64,000 bases of DNA from an uncultured Flaviramulus sp. (lineage in GTDB: Bacteria; Bacteroidota; Bacteroidia; Flavobacteriales; Flavobacteriaceae). Within the stretch, counting starts at the first letter, position 1. Each line of letters opens with the position of its first letter. The DNA lies in the NCBI GenBank assembly GCA_947487155.1, contig CANKVS010000008.1, positions 1-64,000 of the forward strand. The letters are read 5' to 3'. Below the pieces are notes generated by a model, which had not been told where the DNA came from, made no database searches, and worked only from the letters and a program-made list of their open reading frames with translations. The position numbers were made by a program, and so were the translations under genes. Below are positions 1 to 8,451 of the stretch, piece by piece.

Positions 1-74
1 ACAACTTTTTACTTCACGCTTTTTAACTTAAAAATGAACTTCAGAGTAAAATTAAATATCTTGAAAAAAGAAAA

Positions 75-100
75 TCGTCTAAAAATTACTTTTTAGACGA
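75..100 (-). terminator. Terminator of the tRNA-Ser transcript
   Basis: A perfect 11-bp inverted repeat (TCGTCTAAAAA with a 4-nt loop TTAC) lies just past the 3' end of the tRNA. On the minus strand it is followed by a T-rich tract, the normal shape of an intrinsic terminator. Confidence 0.8.
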
Positions 101-114
101 CCTCTTTTGTTTTG

Positions 115-202
115 CAGAGAGGAAGGGATTCGAACCCTCGATACCCTTTTGAGGTATACACACTTTCCAGGCGTGCGCCTTCGACCACTCGGCCACCTCT
201 CT
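115..202 (-). tRNA. tRNA-Ser (anticodon GGA)
   Basis: On the minus strand the 88-nt sequence has a 7-bp acceptor stem (AGAGAGG pairing with CCTCTCT), a D arm GGCCGAGTGGT, an anticodon loop CTGGAAA giving anticodon GGA, a long class II variable arm, and a T arm GGTTCGAATCC. The long variable arm and the anticodon identify it as serine, reading UCC and UCU. The 3' CCA is not encoded. Confidence 0.95.
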
Positions 203-267
203 GTATTTATTTTGGGCGATGAAATAACAAAAAAAACTTTAAACCCTAAAACTTTAATAGAGAATTT

Positions 268-1299
268 TTAAGATATTTCTCCTCTTAAAGACGTTTCAAA
301 AATAGTTTTAAAATCTTGGTTAGAAATTTGTCGACCTAACATGTACATTAATTTGGTTATTGCGGCTTCGGTTGTAATATCTTTTCCAGAAATAACACCA
401 ATTTTCATTAGTTGATTACTGGTTTCATAATGTCCCATTATTACACTTCCGCCAGAGCATTGTGTGACATTAATTATATGCACACCGTTTAAAATTGCCT
501 TTTCAAGCAAACTAACAAACCATGTTTGAGTAGTACAATTTCCTGCGCCGTAAGTTTCTAAAACAACACCTTTTAAATGCGGTGTATTTAAAATACTTTG
601 TATTAAGCTTTCAGAAATTCCAGGGAATAATTTAATAATTGCAACGTTTTTATCTAAGTTTTTATGAAATTGAACCTCCTTTTTTAAATTGGGTTTAAAT
701 ACATATTCTTTATTTACTTTTAAATGCACTCCAGATTCTGCTAAATCTGGATAGTTTGAAGATGCAAAAGCTTCAAAATGTTCAGCATTAATTTTTGTGG
801 TTCTGTTGGCTCTATACAACTTATATTCAAAGTACAAACAGACTTCTTTTATTACAGGTTTGTTATCGTGTTGTAAAGATGCTACCTGAATAGATGTAAT
901 TAAATTTTCTTTTGCATCTGTTCGTAAATGACCAATAGGTAATTGGGATCCTGTAAAAACAACAGGTTTTGTCATATCTTCTAACATAAAACTTAATGCA
1001 GACGCTGTATAACTCATAGTATCGCTACCGTGCAATACAACAAACCCATCAAAAGCTTCGTAATTATTTTCAATCAATTCGGTTATTTGTACCCAATATT
1101 CAGGGTTCATATTACTGGAATCAATTGGTTCTTTAAACGATATAGATTTAATGTTACAATCTAATAAGTTGAGCTCTGGAATTTTATCTAAAAGGTTTTT
1201 AAAGTCGAACGCACGCAACACACCAGATTCAAAATCTTTAACCATCCCAATGGTTCCACCAGTATATATTAATAATATGTTAGGTTTGTAATTATTCAT
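268..1299 (-). CDS. ansA: Type I (cytoplasmic) L-asparaginase
   Basis: This protein hydrolyses L-asparagine to aspartate and ammonia. The 343-residue length matches bacterial type I enzymes of about 340 residues. The N-terminal nucleophile motif is visible as IYTGGTIGM (residues 11-19), and the second catalytic threonine and aspartate lie in LHGSDTMSYTA (about residues 89-99), followed by TGSQLP and TDAKENL. There is no signal peptide, which fits a cytoplasmic location rather than the periplasmic type II enzyme. It lies 4 bp downstream of the TatD-family gene, so the two are probably co-transcribed. The family assignment is firm; substrate preference for asparagine over glutamine is inferred from the family. 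Confidence 0.93.
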   Translation of the reverse strand: MNNYKPNILLIYTGGTIGMVKDFESGVLRAFDFKNLLDKIPELNLLDCNIKSISFKEPIDSSNMNPEYWVQITELIENNYEAFDGFVVLHGSDTMSYTASALSFMLEDMTKPVVFTGSQLPIGHLRTDAKENLITSIQVASLQHDNKPVIKEVCLYFEYKLYRANRTTKINAEHFEAFASSNYPDLAESGVHLKVNKEYVFKPNLKKEVQFHKNLDKNVAIIKLFPGISESLIQSILNTPHLKGVVLETYGAGNCTTQTWFVSLLEKAILNGVHIINVTQCSGGSVIMGHYETSNQLMKIGVISGKDITTEAAITKLMYMLGRQISNQDFKTIFETSLRGEIS

Positions 1300-1303
1300 A
1301 TGT

Positions 1304-2071
1304 CTATATGTTAAAAACGTCTTTAGAATTTTTTGTGGTTACTTCTGCTATATAATCTGTTGACACATTATAAATATCTGCTAACTTTTCTAATACGTTT
1401 ATTATATAAGCACTCTCATTTCGTTTTCCTCTATATGGCACTGGAGATAAATACGGAGCGTCTGTTTCTAAAACAATATGTTTTATATTTATTTGATTTA
1501 AAAACTGATCAATTTTTCCATTTTTAAATGTAACTACACCTCCAATTCCTAATTTTATATTATATGAAATGGCTTTTTGTGCCTGCTCTAATGTTCCTGT
1601 AAAACAATGAAAAATACCATGCAAATCATCTCCCTTTTCTTCTTCTAAAACAGTAAAAATTTCATCGAAGGCTTCTCTGCAATGTATGACTATTGGCAAC
1701 TTGTATTTCTTAGCCAATTTAATTTGATGTTTAAAGGCTTCTTGCTGAATGTTAAGTGTTGTTTTATCCCAGTATAAATCAATTCCAATTTCACCAACTG
1801 CATAAAATTTTCTTGCAGCAATCATGGTTTCAACATGATTTAATTCGTTTTTAAAATTTTCTTTTACATGCGTTGGGTGCAAACCCATCATTAAAAAAAC
1901 ATGCTTAGGATAATTTTTTTCTAAAGCCAACATAGATTGTGTATATGTTGAATCTATTGCAGGAATAAAAAACCTTGACACACCAAGTTTAATTGCTCGA
2001 TTAATCATTTCGTTTCTATCATCATCAAAAGCCTCACTGTATAAATGTGTATGTGTGTCAGTAATAATCAA
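1304..2071 (-). CDS. TatD-family metal-dependent hydrolase (DNase)
   Basis: A 255-residue TIM-barrel hydrolase of the TatD/YcfH type. The metal-binding pattern is readable in order: DTHTHLY (residues 5-11, two His), GEIGIDLYW with a glutamate ligand near residue 93, VIHCREAFDE, IFHCFTG, and the final aspartate in LETDAPYLSP. Members act as 3'-5' exonucleases or deoxyribonucleases, and some trim D-amino-acid adducts; which applies here cannot be read from sequence. It is the first gene of a two-gene unit with the asparaginase. Confidence 0.9.
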   Translation of the reverse strand: MIITDTHTHLYSEAFDDDRNEMINRAIKLGVSRFFIPAIDSTYTQSMLALEKNYPKHVFLMMGLHPTHVKENFKNELNHVETMIAARKFYAVGEIGIDLYWDKTTLNIQQEAFKHQIKLAKKYKLPIVIHCREAFDEIFTVLEEEKGDDLHGIFHCFTGTLEQAQKAISYNIKLGIGGVVTFKNGKIDQFLNQINIKHIVLETDAPYLSPVPYRGKRNESAYIINVLEKLADIYNVSTDYIAEVTTKNSKDVFNI

Positions 2072-2129
2072 AACACTAAAATTTTAAACTGTTATTTCTA
2101 AGTTTGTAAAAATAATTGTTTTACATGAC

Positions 2130-2137
2130 TATCTTTG
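2130..2137 (+). promoter_or_regulatory. -7 box TATCTTTG
   Basis: This matches the Bacteroidota consensus TAnnTTTG and lies 22 bp before the start of the retropepsin-like gene. No well-spaced TTG -33 element is evident. Confidence 0.5.
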
Positions 2138-2159
2138 TTTAAAATTAATTTAGATACAA

Positions 2160-2594
2160 ATGCTTCAAGAATTTCTTCTTAAACAAGATTATATAAAAGT
2201 AAAACTTCGACTTACAAAGACCAATCATTTTAAAATGAAGGCTATAATTAATGGCGTAAAAGGGCAATTTATTTTAGACACTGGTGCATCAAATTCTTGT
2301 GTTGGTTTTGAGGCTATTGAAACATTTAAACTTAAAGTAAAAGATTCCAAAATTAAAGCTGCTGGCGCTGGTGCTATAGACATGGACACTAAAATGTCTA
2401 AAAAAAATAAGATTACAATTGGCAAATGGAATGCTAAAAAAATAGTTCTTGTTTTATTTAATTTATCGCATGTAAACACTGCGCTTATTAATCATAATTC
2501 GAAACCTATTGATGGCATTATTGGTGCCGATATTTTAAAAAAAGGAAAAGCAGTAATTGATTACGATAAAAAATATTTGTATTTAAAACTATAA
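2160..2594 (+). CDS. Retropepsin-like single-domain aspartyl protease
   Basis: A 144-residue protein with the aspartyl protease active-site motif FILDTGASNS (about residues 38-47) and a second family hallmark IDGIIGADIL near residues 120-129. It carries one domain only, so an active enzyme would have to dimerise as retroviral proteases do. There is no clear signal peptide or membrane segment. Its closest relatives in flavobacteria are annotated as clan AA aspartic proteases of unknown substrate. It stands alone 45 bp ahead of the response regulator and shares its orientation. Proteolytic activity is inferred from the motif. Confidence 0.8.
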   Translation: MLQEFLLKQDYIKVKLRLTKTNHFKMKAIINGVKGQFILDTGASNSCVGFEAIETFKLKVKDSKIKAAGAGAIDMDTKMSKKNKITIGKWNAKKIVLVLFNLSHVNTALINHNSKPIDGIIGADILKKGKAVIDYDKKYLYLKL

Positions 2595-2601
2595 TAATTC
2601 T

Positions 2602-2609
2602 TACATTTA
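2602..2609 (+). promoter_or_regulatory. -7-like box TACATTTA of the response-regulator gene
   Basis: This box and the sequence after it (ACAGTATAGCATTTTAATTC) resemble the start regions of the two tandem units at 3314 and 3466, which read TACCTTTACA, then CTATTAAT, then TTCT. The likeness suggests that the regulator gene and the two units share promoter ancestry. Confidence 0.4.
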
Positions 2610-2639
2610 CAGTATAGCATTTTAATTCTCTCTTAAATA

Positions 2640-3272
2640 ATGAATACGTCAATTGTAATTGCAGATGACCACCCGCTTATGCTACGTGGTTTAACAGACT
2701 TTTTAACATCTAAAGGATTTAATATTATAGGAAGTGCAGAAGATGGTAATAGTGCTTACAACTTAATTGTAAAACTTAAACCAGACATTGCGGTTCTAGA
2801 TATTAGAATGCCACATAAAACAGGCTTGGAAATAGCTGAATCCTGTAAAAAAAACAACCTCCCAACAAAAGTTATACTTATTACTTTTGATAAAGAAGAA
2901 GACGTATATGGTGAAGCTAAGAAACATGGGGTTTATGGATATATTTTAAAAGAATTTGCCATAGAAGAAATTGAAACATGTATAGAACATGTTGTAAATG
3001 GTAAACCTTATTTTAGTAAAGAAATAGCGAATTACTTAAACAATAATCATTTAGAAGAAAAGCCTGAAAATTTAGATTTACTTACAAAATCTGAATTGAA
3101 AATAATTAAACTTATATCTGAAAATAAAACGAGTCAAGATATTGCTGAAGACTTATCTATTTCAGTACGAACTGTAGACAAACACCGAAGCAATATTGTT
3201 TCAAAACTAGATTTAGATAACAAACCTTCGTCGCTTTTAATTTGGGCTAATCTTAATAAAAATCACCTGTAA
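2640..3272 (+). CDS. NarL/FixJ-type response regulator
   Basis: A 210-residue two-domain transcription factor. The receiver domain (about residues 1-120) has the acidic pair D9/D10, the phosphoacceptor D54 in VLDIRMP, and the conserved lysine in YILKEF. The C-terminal LuxR-type helix-turn-helix (about 145-205) is readable as TKSELKIIKLISENKTSQDI and SVRTVDKHRSNIV. No histidine kinase gene is adjacent, so the partner is elsewhere. A perfect palindrome sits immediately after the stop codon and is repeated 152 bp further on; it could be a binding site for this protein. That link is inference from position. Confidence 0.93.
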   Translation: MNTSIVIADDHPLMLRGLTDFLTSKGFNIIGSAEDGNSAYNLIVKLKPDIAVLDIRMPHKTGLEIAESCKKNNLPTKVILITFDKEEDVYGEAKKHGVYGYILKEFAIEEIETCIEHVVNGKPYFSKEIANYLNNNHLEEKPENLDLLTKSELKIIKLISENKTSQDIAEDLSISVRTVDKHRSNIVSKLDLDNKPSSLLIWANLNKNHL

Positions 3273-3321
3273 AATACGTAGTACTACGTATTTTTTTTAA
3301 CCTAAACATATAATACCTTTA
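3272..3321 (+). promoter_or_regulatory. Palindromic operator plus -7 box, tandem unit 1
   Basis: A 22-bp perfect palindrome at 3272-3293 has the core TACGTAGTACTACGTA. Its centre is exactly 35 bp before the centre of the -7-like box TACCTTTA (3314-3321). The following T tract also lets the palindrome act as a terminator for the response-regulator mRNA. Unit 2 repeats this layout with the same spacing. Confidence 0.6.
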
Positions 3322-3325
3322 CAGG

Positions 3326-3390
3326 GCTATTAATTAGTTCTTAGGGAGAATTAAAGAAAACTCTAGATTGTAAAAAGTCTAGAGTTTTCG
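3326..3390 (+). ncRNA. Candidate short transcript of unit 1 ending in a hairpin
   Basis: Downstream of the -7 box at 3314 lies about 60 nt without an open reading frame, closing with a perfect 11-bp hairpin at 3357-3388 (AAAACTCTAGA, 10-nt loop, TCTAGAGTTTT). The promoter-like start and the closing hairpin suggest a small RNA, but the T tract after the hairpin is short (TTTTCGCTT), so termination is uncertain. Confidence 0.35.
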
Positions 3391-3423
3391 CTTATTACAA
3401 ATGCACATCTCATCTTTAAATAA

Positions 3424-3473
3424 AAATACGTAATAGTACTTATTTTTTTTATCCTTTTCATAATATACCTTTA
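3424..3473 (+). promoter_or_regulatory. Operator-like element plus -7 box, tandem unit 2
   Basis: The 22-mer at 3424-3445 matches the unit 1 palindrome at 19 of 22 positions and keeps the TACGTA half. The -7-like box TACCTTTA (3466-3473) again has its centre 35 bp from the palindrome centre. The offset from unit 1 is exactly 152 bp for both elements. Confidence 0.6.
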
Positions 3474-3517
3474 CATCGCTATTAATCAAAATTCTTTGAG
3501 AGAGAATTTTAAGAGAG

Positions 3518-3544
3518 AACTCTGTATTGTAATGGTACAGAGTT
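3518..3544 (+). other. Leader hairpin of unit 2
   Basis: A perfect 9-bp stem (AACTCTGTA pairing with TACAGAGTT, loop TTGTAATGG) resembles the unit 1 hairpin in stem and loop sequence. It lies 39 bp before a 32-codon reading frame, so it may be a leader structure of that gene or the end of a small RNA. Confidence 0.45.
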
Positions 3545-3583
3545 TTCAATATCAAAAAAACACAACCTAACTAACACACAACC

Positions 3584-3682
3584 ATGGATAATGATAGTAC
3601 ACTTTTAGAAAAATATGTTGCAATAGGACTAGCTTTAATAACTATCATTATAATCTCTTTAAACATACTTTTTGTTTATTGA
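3584..3682 (+). CDS. Small single-pass membrane protein (32 aa)
   Basis: An ATG-started frame of 32 codons encodes a short charged N-terminus (MDNDSTLLEKYVA) followed by one strongly hydrophobic segment (about residues 14-31, ALITIIIISLNILFV). Its position directly downstream of the second tandem promoter unit and upstream of a strong bidirectional terminator supports its being expressed. I recognise no family. The size and composition are like small membrane proteins that bind or modulate larger membrane complexes, but no function can be assigned. Confidence 0.5.
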   Translation: MDNDSTLLEKYVAIGLALITIIIISLNILFVY

Positions 3683-3710
3683 TTTTATATTAGTCACTAT
3701 AAAAAATAAA

Positions 3711-3749
3711 AAAAAGAGGCTGTCTTGAAAGTCAAGACAGCCTCTTTTT
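3711..3749. terminator. Bidirectional terminator between the small ORF and odhB
   Basis: A perfect 18-bp stem (GAGGCTGTCTTGA pairing with TCAAGACAGCCTC, extended by A/T) with a 3-nt loop has an A tract before and a T tract after. It can end transcripts from both converging genes. Confidence 0.9.
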
Positions 3750-3767
3750 TAAAATCTAAAGTTTTTA

Positions 3768-4973
3768 TTAAAGCTCCAAAGCTTTTTTAACATCGTTGTT
3801 CATTAATATTTCTATTGGGTTTTCTAATGCTTCTTTAACTGCTACTAAAAACCCAACACTTTCTTTACCATCAATAATTCTATGGTCGTACGATAAAGCC
3901 ACATACATAATTGGTCTAATTTCAATATTACCATTAATAGCTACGGGGCGTTCAACAATGTTATGCATTCCTAAAATTCCACTTTGTGGTGGATTAATAA
4001 TAGGTGTAGATAACATACTTCCAAACACACCTCCATTAGAAATTGTAAATGTTCCTCCTGTCATTTCATCAACAGTAATTTGCCCGTCACGAGCACGAAT
4101 AGCCAATCGTTTTACTTCGGCTTCAACACCTCTAAAGCTTAAATTTTCTACATTACGCATTACGGGAACCATAAGTCCTTTTGGTCCTGAAACGGCAATA
4201 CTAATATCGCAAAAATCATAAGAAAGCATTTCTTTTCCATCGATCATTGAGTTAACAGCAGGATACATTTTTAAGGCGCGAACCACAGCTAGCGTAAAGA
4301 AACTCATAAACCCTAAGCCAACACCATGTTTCGCTTTAAACGTTTCTTTGTACTCTTTACGTAACGCAAAAATTGGGGACATATCAACCTCGTTAAAGGT
4401 GGTTAACATTGCCGTTGTATTTTTAGCTTCAACTAAACGTTCTGCAACTTTACGCCGTAGCATAGACATTTTACTTCTTGAAGTTCCTCTACTTCCTCCA
4501 GTTGGTGTTCCCATAGAAGGCACTGCATTTATAGCATCTTCTTTAGTTACTCTACCATCTTTTCCTGTTCCAGAAATGGAAGCAGTGTCTATTCTTTTTT
4601 CTGATAAAATCTTTTTTGCTGCAGGACTCGCTGTTCCTGTTGCATAAGTCTTTGCTTCGGCAGTAACTTTTGGTGCTTCAGCTTTTGGAGTTTCTTCTTT
4701 CTTTTCTTCTGTCGAAACGTCGCCTTCTGGTTTTGTTGCACTTGTATCAATTAAGCAAACTACTGCTCCAACTTCAACAGCATCACCTTCTTCTGCTTTA
4801 AGTGTTATTGTACCACTAGCTTCGGCTGGTAGCTCAAGAGTAGCTTTATCGCTATCTACCTCGGCAATAGCCTGATCTTTTTCTACATAATCACCATCTT
4901 CTACAAGCCATGTAGCTATTTCCACTTCTGTAATGGATTCTCCCGGTGAAGGCACTTTCATTTCTAAAATCAT
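3768..4973 (-). CDS. odhB: 2-oxoglutarate dehydrogenase E2, dihydrolipoamide succinyltransferase
   Basis: This is the core E2 subunit that transfers succinyl from lipoate to CoA in the TCA cycle. The 401 residues contain one lipoyl domain (about 1-75) with the modified lysine K43 in [10 protein letters not shown], an Ala/Pro/Glu-rich linker, a peripheral subunit-binding domain (about 112-150, [11 protein letters not shown]), and the catalytic domain ending with [12 protein letters not shown], which holds the active-site histidine. It lies 42 bp downstream of the E1 gene and is almost certainly co-transcribed with it. The E3 gene is not in the window. Confidence 0.96.
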   Translation of the reverse strand: MILEMKVPSPGESITEVEIATWLVEDGDYVEKDQAIAEVDSDKATLELPAEASGTITLKAEEGDAVEVGAVVCLIDTSATKPEGDVSTEEKKEETPKAEAPKVTAEAKTYATGTASPAAKKILSEKRIDTASISGTGKDGRVTKEDAINAVPSMGTPTGGSRGTSRSKMSMLRRKVAERLVEAKNTTAMLTTFNEVDMSPIFALRKEYKETFKAKHGVGLGFMSFFTLAVVRALKMYPAVNSMIDGKEMLSYDFCDISIAVSGPKGLMVPVMRNVENLSFRGVEAEVKRLAIRARDGQITVDEMTGGTFTISNGGVFGSMLSTPIINPPQSGILGMHNIVERPVAINGNIEIRPIMYVALSYDHRIIDGKESVGFLVAVKEALENPIEILMNNDVKKALEL

Positions 4974-5015
4974 TTTTTATAATTTTAATTGTATATGAAT
5001 TTCTGTTTTTTTATT

Positions 5016-7757
5016 CTAATTAATATCGAAAACTGCATTAATAACTTGTTGCTGTCTTCTTTTATCGCGTGTGCTAGATCCTGGTGCTGGCACCGAACTA
5101 TACGGTCTTGAGGCTACTTGTAATTTTACCAAATCTAAACGTTGTACTATATGGCTCCAAGATCCCATATTTTTAGGTTCTTCTTGTGCCCAAACATAAT
5201 TTTCAACATTTGGATAACGGTCTATTACTTGCTGAATTTTTTCTAAATGCAACGGAAACAATTGTTCAATTCTCACCAATGCAACATCGTTAGTATTTAG
5301 TTTTTCTCGCTCTGCTAATAAATCATAATAAAACTTACCTGTACAGAATACTAATTTTTTAACATGTTTAGGGTTTAAATTATCGTCTATAACTTCTTTA
5401 AACTCTCCTGTTGCTAATTCATTAATAGATGAAACTGCTTTTGGGTGACGCAATAAACTTTTAGGTGTAAAAACGATTAATGGTTTTCTGAAATCGCGTT
5501 TCATTTGGCGACGTAATAAGTGGAAAAAGTTTGCAGGTGTTGAACAATCTGCAACTATCATATTATCTTTACCACACAATTGTAAATAACGTTCTATTCT
5601 TGCCGACGAATGCTCAGACCCCTGTCCTTCGTACCCATGAGGCAATAATACAACAATGCCGTTTTGGGCTTTCCATTTATCTTCGGCTGCCGATAAATAC
5701 TGGTCGAAAATTATTTGAGCACCATTACTAAAATCTCCAAACTGAGCTTCCCATACAGTCAATGTATTAGGATTAGCCATGGCATAACCATAATCGAAAC
5801 CAAGCACGCCATACTCGGATAAAAACGAATTATAAATATCCATTTTCCCTTTATTTTCAGGGTTGGTGTTTAATAAATTTATACGTTCTTCTGAAATTTC
5901 ATCGCGTAAAATCGCATGACGATGACTAAACGTACCACGTTCTACATCTTGCCCCGAAATACGTACATTAAATCCTTCTTCTAGCAAACTGCCATAGGCT
6001 AAGGTTTCTGCCATTCCCCAATCTAAAGTATCAGTCTCAAAAACCATTTTTGCGCGTCCAGCAAGAATTCGTTCTGCTTTACGTAAAAATTTTACACCAT
6101 CTGGAACTGTAGACACTATTTTAGATATGTGTTCTAATTTATTTTTTGGATATAGTGTTTCAACTGTTTCAAGCATAGCATCTAAACCTTGGCGATTAAA
6201 ATCTGTCCAACGTTCTTGCATAAACTCTCTTACTTTGGAAGATTTTGCGGCTTTAGATTTTGAATATTCTCTTTCCAACATGGCTTTAAAATCTGCAACT
6301 ATACCATCTGAATACGTTTTATCTATAGTATTTTCTGCAATTAATTTATCTGAGTATATTTTAAACGGATTAGCATGTTTCGATATTTCTTTATACAATT
6401 TAGGTTGCGTAAAGCGTGGTTCATCACCTTCGTTATGACCATATTTACGATACCCTAATAAATCTATATATACATCTTTTTTATAACGCATTCTGTATTC
6501 TAACGCCATTTCTACTGCGTGTACAACAGCTTCTGCATCATCAGCATTAATATGTAAAACAGGCGACAATGTTACTTTTGCTACATCGGTACAATACGTA
6601 CTAGAGCGTGCATCTAAATAATTAGTGGTAAATCCTATTTGGTTATTCACAACAATATGAATTGTTCCACCAGTTTTGTAGCCGTTTAAACGACTCATTT
6701 GAGCAACCTCGTAAGCAATACCTTGTCCTGCAATTGCCGCATCTCCATGCACTATAATAGGCAAAATTTGGGAGTCGTCTCCATTGTAATCGCTATCTAT
6801 TTTAGCGCGTGTTATGCCTTCGGCAACGGGAGCAACGGTTTCTAAATGCGATGGATTAGGCACCAAATTCATTTTTATGTTTTTCCCGTTTTGATACGTT
6901 TTATCTAAAGTTAATCCTAAATGGTATTTTACGTCACCATCAATATTGGCATCTTCAAAATCTTTTCCATCAAACTCGCTAAAAAGCTCGTTCATAGGTT
7001 TTCTAAAAATATTTACAAGCGTACTTAAACGCCCGCGATGTGCCATTCCTAAAACACATTCTTTCACTCCATGCCTTTCAACAGCATAAAAAAGAGCATT
7101 ACTAATTGCTGGAATTAAAGACTCGCCGCCTTCTAAAGAAAATCGTTTTTGTCCAACATATTTGGTTTGTAAAAAGTTTTCAAACGTAACCGCATGATTT
7201 AATTTTGAAAGGATATATTTTTTAGTTTCTACAGAAAATTTTGGTTGATTATGATTTTTATTTAACTGACTTTGCCACCATTTAATAACCTCAGGGTTAC
7301 GCAAATACATATACTCTACTCCAATAGAGCTACAATAAATACTTTCTAAGTGTTCAATAATTTCTCTTAGGGTTTTAACGCCTATACCTAAAATATCTCC
7401 TGCATTAAAAACCGTATCTAAATCATTAGCCGATAAATCAAAATTTTCTATAGCTAATGTTGGAGAATATGTTCTTCTATCTCGAACTGGGTTTGTTTTG
7501 GTAAACAAATGCCCACGCATTCTATAACCATCAATAAGTTTTACAACTTGAAACTCTTTTTGAACATGTTCTGGAATTTGTGTAGAAACACCTTCTACTA
7601 TTTCGCCATTTAAACCATAATTTTCACTGCCAAAATCATACCCTTGAAAAAAGGCTTTCCAACTTGGCTCTACGGTATCTGGATTTTGTAAATATTGGTC
7701 GTATAAATCAGCAAAGTATGCTGTATGTGCCGCATTTAAAAAGGAAAATTTATCCAT
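5016..7757 (-). CDS. sucA: 2-oxoglutarate dehydrogenase E1 component
   Basis: The thiamine-diphosphate-dependent E1 subunit decarboxylates 2-oxoglutarate and succinylates the E2 lipoyl group. I place the start at the ATG at 7757 (913 residues), because from there the protein reads MDKFSFLNAAHTAYFADLYD like family members; a 14-residue upstream extension in the same frame has no family character. Hallmarks include GMAHRGRLS, the ThDP region GDAAIAGQG through NNQIGFTT, GHNEGDEPRFTQP, and the C-terminal half with QDVERGTFSHRHA and LPHGYEGQGSEHSSAR. It is the promoter-proximal gene of sucA-odhB and is divergent from an outer-membrane protein gene. Confidence 0.96.
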   Translation of the reverse strand: MDKFSFLNAAHTAYFADLYDQYLQNPDTVEPSWKAFFQGYDFGSENYGLNGEIVEGVSTQIPEHVQKEFQVVKLIDGYRMRGHLFTKTNPVRDRRTYSPTLAIENFDLSANDLDTVFNAGDILGIGVKTLREIIEHLESIYCSSIGVEYMYLRNPEVIKWWQSQLNKNHNQPKFSVETKKYILSKLNHAVTFENFLQTKYVGQKRFSLEGGESLIPAISNALFYAVERHGVKECVLGMAHRGRLSTLVNIFRKPMNELFSEFDGKDFEDANIDGDVKYHLGLTLDKTYQNGKNIKMNLVPNPSHLETVAPVAEGITRAKIDSDYNGDDSQILPIIVHGDAAIAGQGIAYEVAQMSRLNGYKTGGTIHIVVNNQIGFTTNYLDARSSTYCTDVAKVTLSPVLHINADDAEAVVHAVEMALEYRMRYKKDVYIDLLGYRKYGHNEGDEPRFTQPKLYKEISKHANPFKIYSDKLIAENTIDKTYSDGIVADFKAMLEREYSKSKAAKSSKVREFMQERWTDFNRQGLDAMLETVETLYPKNKLEHISKIVSTVPDGVKFLRKAERILAGRAKMVFETDTLDWGMAETLAYGSLLEEGFNVRISGQDVERGTFSHRHAILRDEISEERINLLNTNPENKGKMDIYNSFLSEYGVLGFDYGYAMANPNTLTVWEAQFGDFSNGAQIIFDQYLSAAEDKWKAQNGIVVLLPHGYEGQGSEHSSARIERYLQLCGKDNMIVADCSTPANFFHLLRRQMKRDFRKPLIVFTPKSLLRHPKAVSSINELATGEFKEVIDDNLNPKHVKKLVFCTGKFYYDLLAEREKLNTNDVALVRIEQLFPLHLEKIQQVIDRYPNVENYVWAQEEPKNMGSWSHIVQRLDLVKLQVASRPYSSVPAPGSSTRDKRRQQQVINAVFDIN

Positions 7758-7915
7758 TATTATTTTTAATACAATTTCGCTTTGTAAAATTTTCCCCAAA
7801 AATACAACTTTTACTAAAATTAGATGTTTCTTTTGCTATATTTATAAGGAAATAATAATCGCTTAAAAAATAAGTAGTTATTAGATGTTAATTTTTTGAT
7901 TATTTCCAATTTCTC

Positions 7916-8446
7916 ATGAACATACCTAGGCTTTTTAGCAAAAAAACATATGTGCTTTTTTTGCTTGTTTTTTTATTTACAACCTCAATTATTGCACAAC
8001 AAAAAACAAATGCTTTTTGGAGTAATGTTAAATTTGGTGGGGGTATTGGGCTAAATTTTGGTGATAACTTTTTTGGTGCCACTATTGCACCTGGTGCTAT
8101 TTACGAATTTGACACTAAACTTGCTATGGGTTTAGGGCTTAATGCCACGTTTAATAATCAAAAAAACATTTATAAATCGACTATTTTAGGAGGTAGCCTA
8201 ATTGGGTTGTATAATGTTATAACTGAATTACAACTTTCGGCAGAGTTTGAACAGCTTAATGTTAACAGAACTTACAATGTAAACTTAAATTTTGAAGATG
8301 ACAGGTATTGGTCGCCTGCTCTATTTTTTGGAGTTGGGTATAGAAATGGCAATGTAACTTTTGGTATTAGATATGATGTTTTATATGATACTGAAAAAAG
8401 CATTTATATAGACCCTTGGATGCCTTTTGTTAGATTCTATTTTTAG
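7916..8446 (+). CDS. Small outer-membrane beta-barrel protein
   Basis: The 176-residue product has a signal peptide (cleavage likely after SIIAQ near residue 27) and a body of alternating hydrophobic and polar strands rich in Gly, Tyr and Phe, ending in VRFYF. A terminal aromatic residue is typical of outer-membrane barrels. It is divergently transcribed from sucA. Similar genes next to sucA in flavobacteria have, as I recall, sometimes been labelled alpha-ketoglutarate decarboxylase. Nothing in this sequence supports that label, which probably spread from the neighbour. Confidence 0.75.
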   Translation: MNIPRLFSKKTYVLFLLVFLFTTSIIAQQKTNAFWSNVKFGGGIGLNFGDNFFGATIAPGAIYEFDTKLAMGLGLNATFNNQKNIYKSTILGGSLIGLYNVITELQLSAEFEQLNVNRTYNVNLNFEDDRYWSPALFFGVGYRNGNVTFGIRYDVLYDTEKSIYIDPWMPFVRFYF

Positions 8447-8451
8447 AGGCA

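Noticed and set aside
7757..7799. Upstream start for the 2-oxoglutarate dehydrogenase E1 gene
   Set aside because: The extra 14 residues do not resemble the family N-terminus; the protein reads normally from MDKFSFLN at 7757.
7916..8446. Label alpha-ketoglutarate decarboxylase for the gene next to sucA
   Set aside because: The protein is a small exported barrel without thiamine-diphosphate or decarboxylase motifs; the name would come from the neighbouring gene only.
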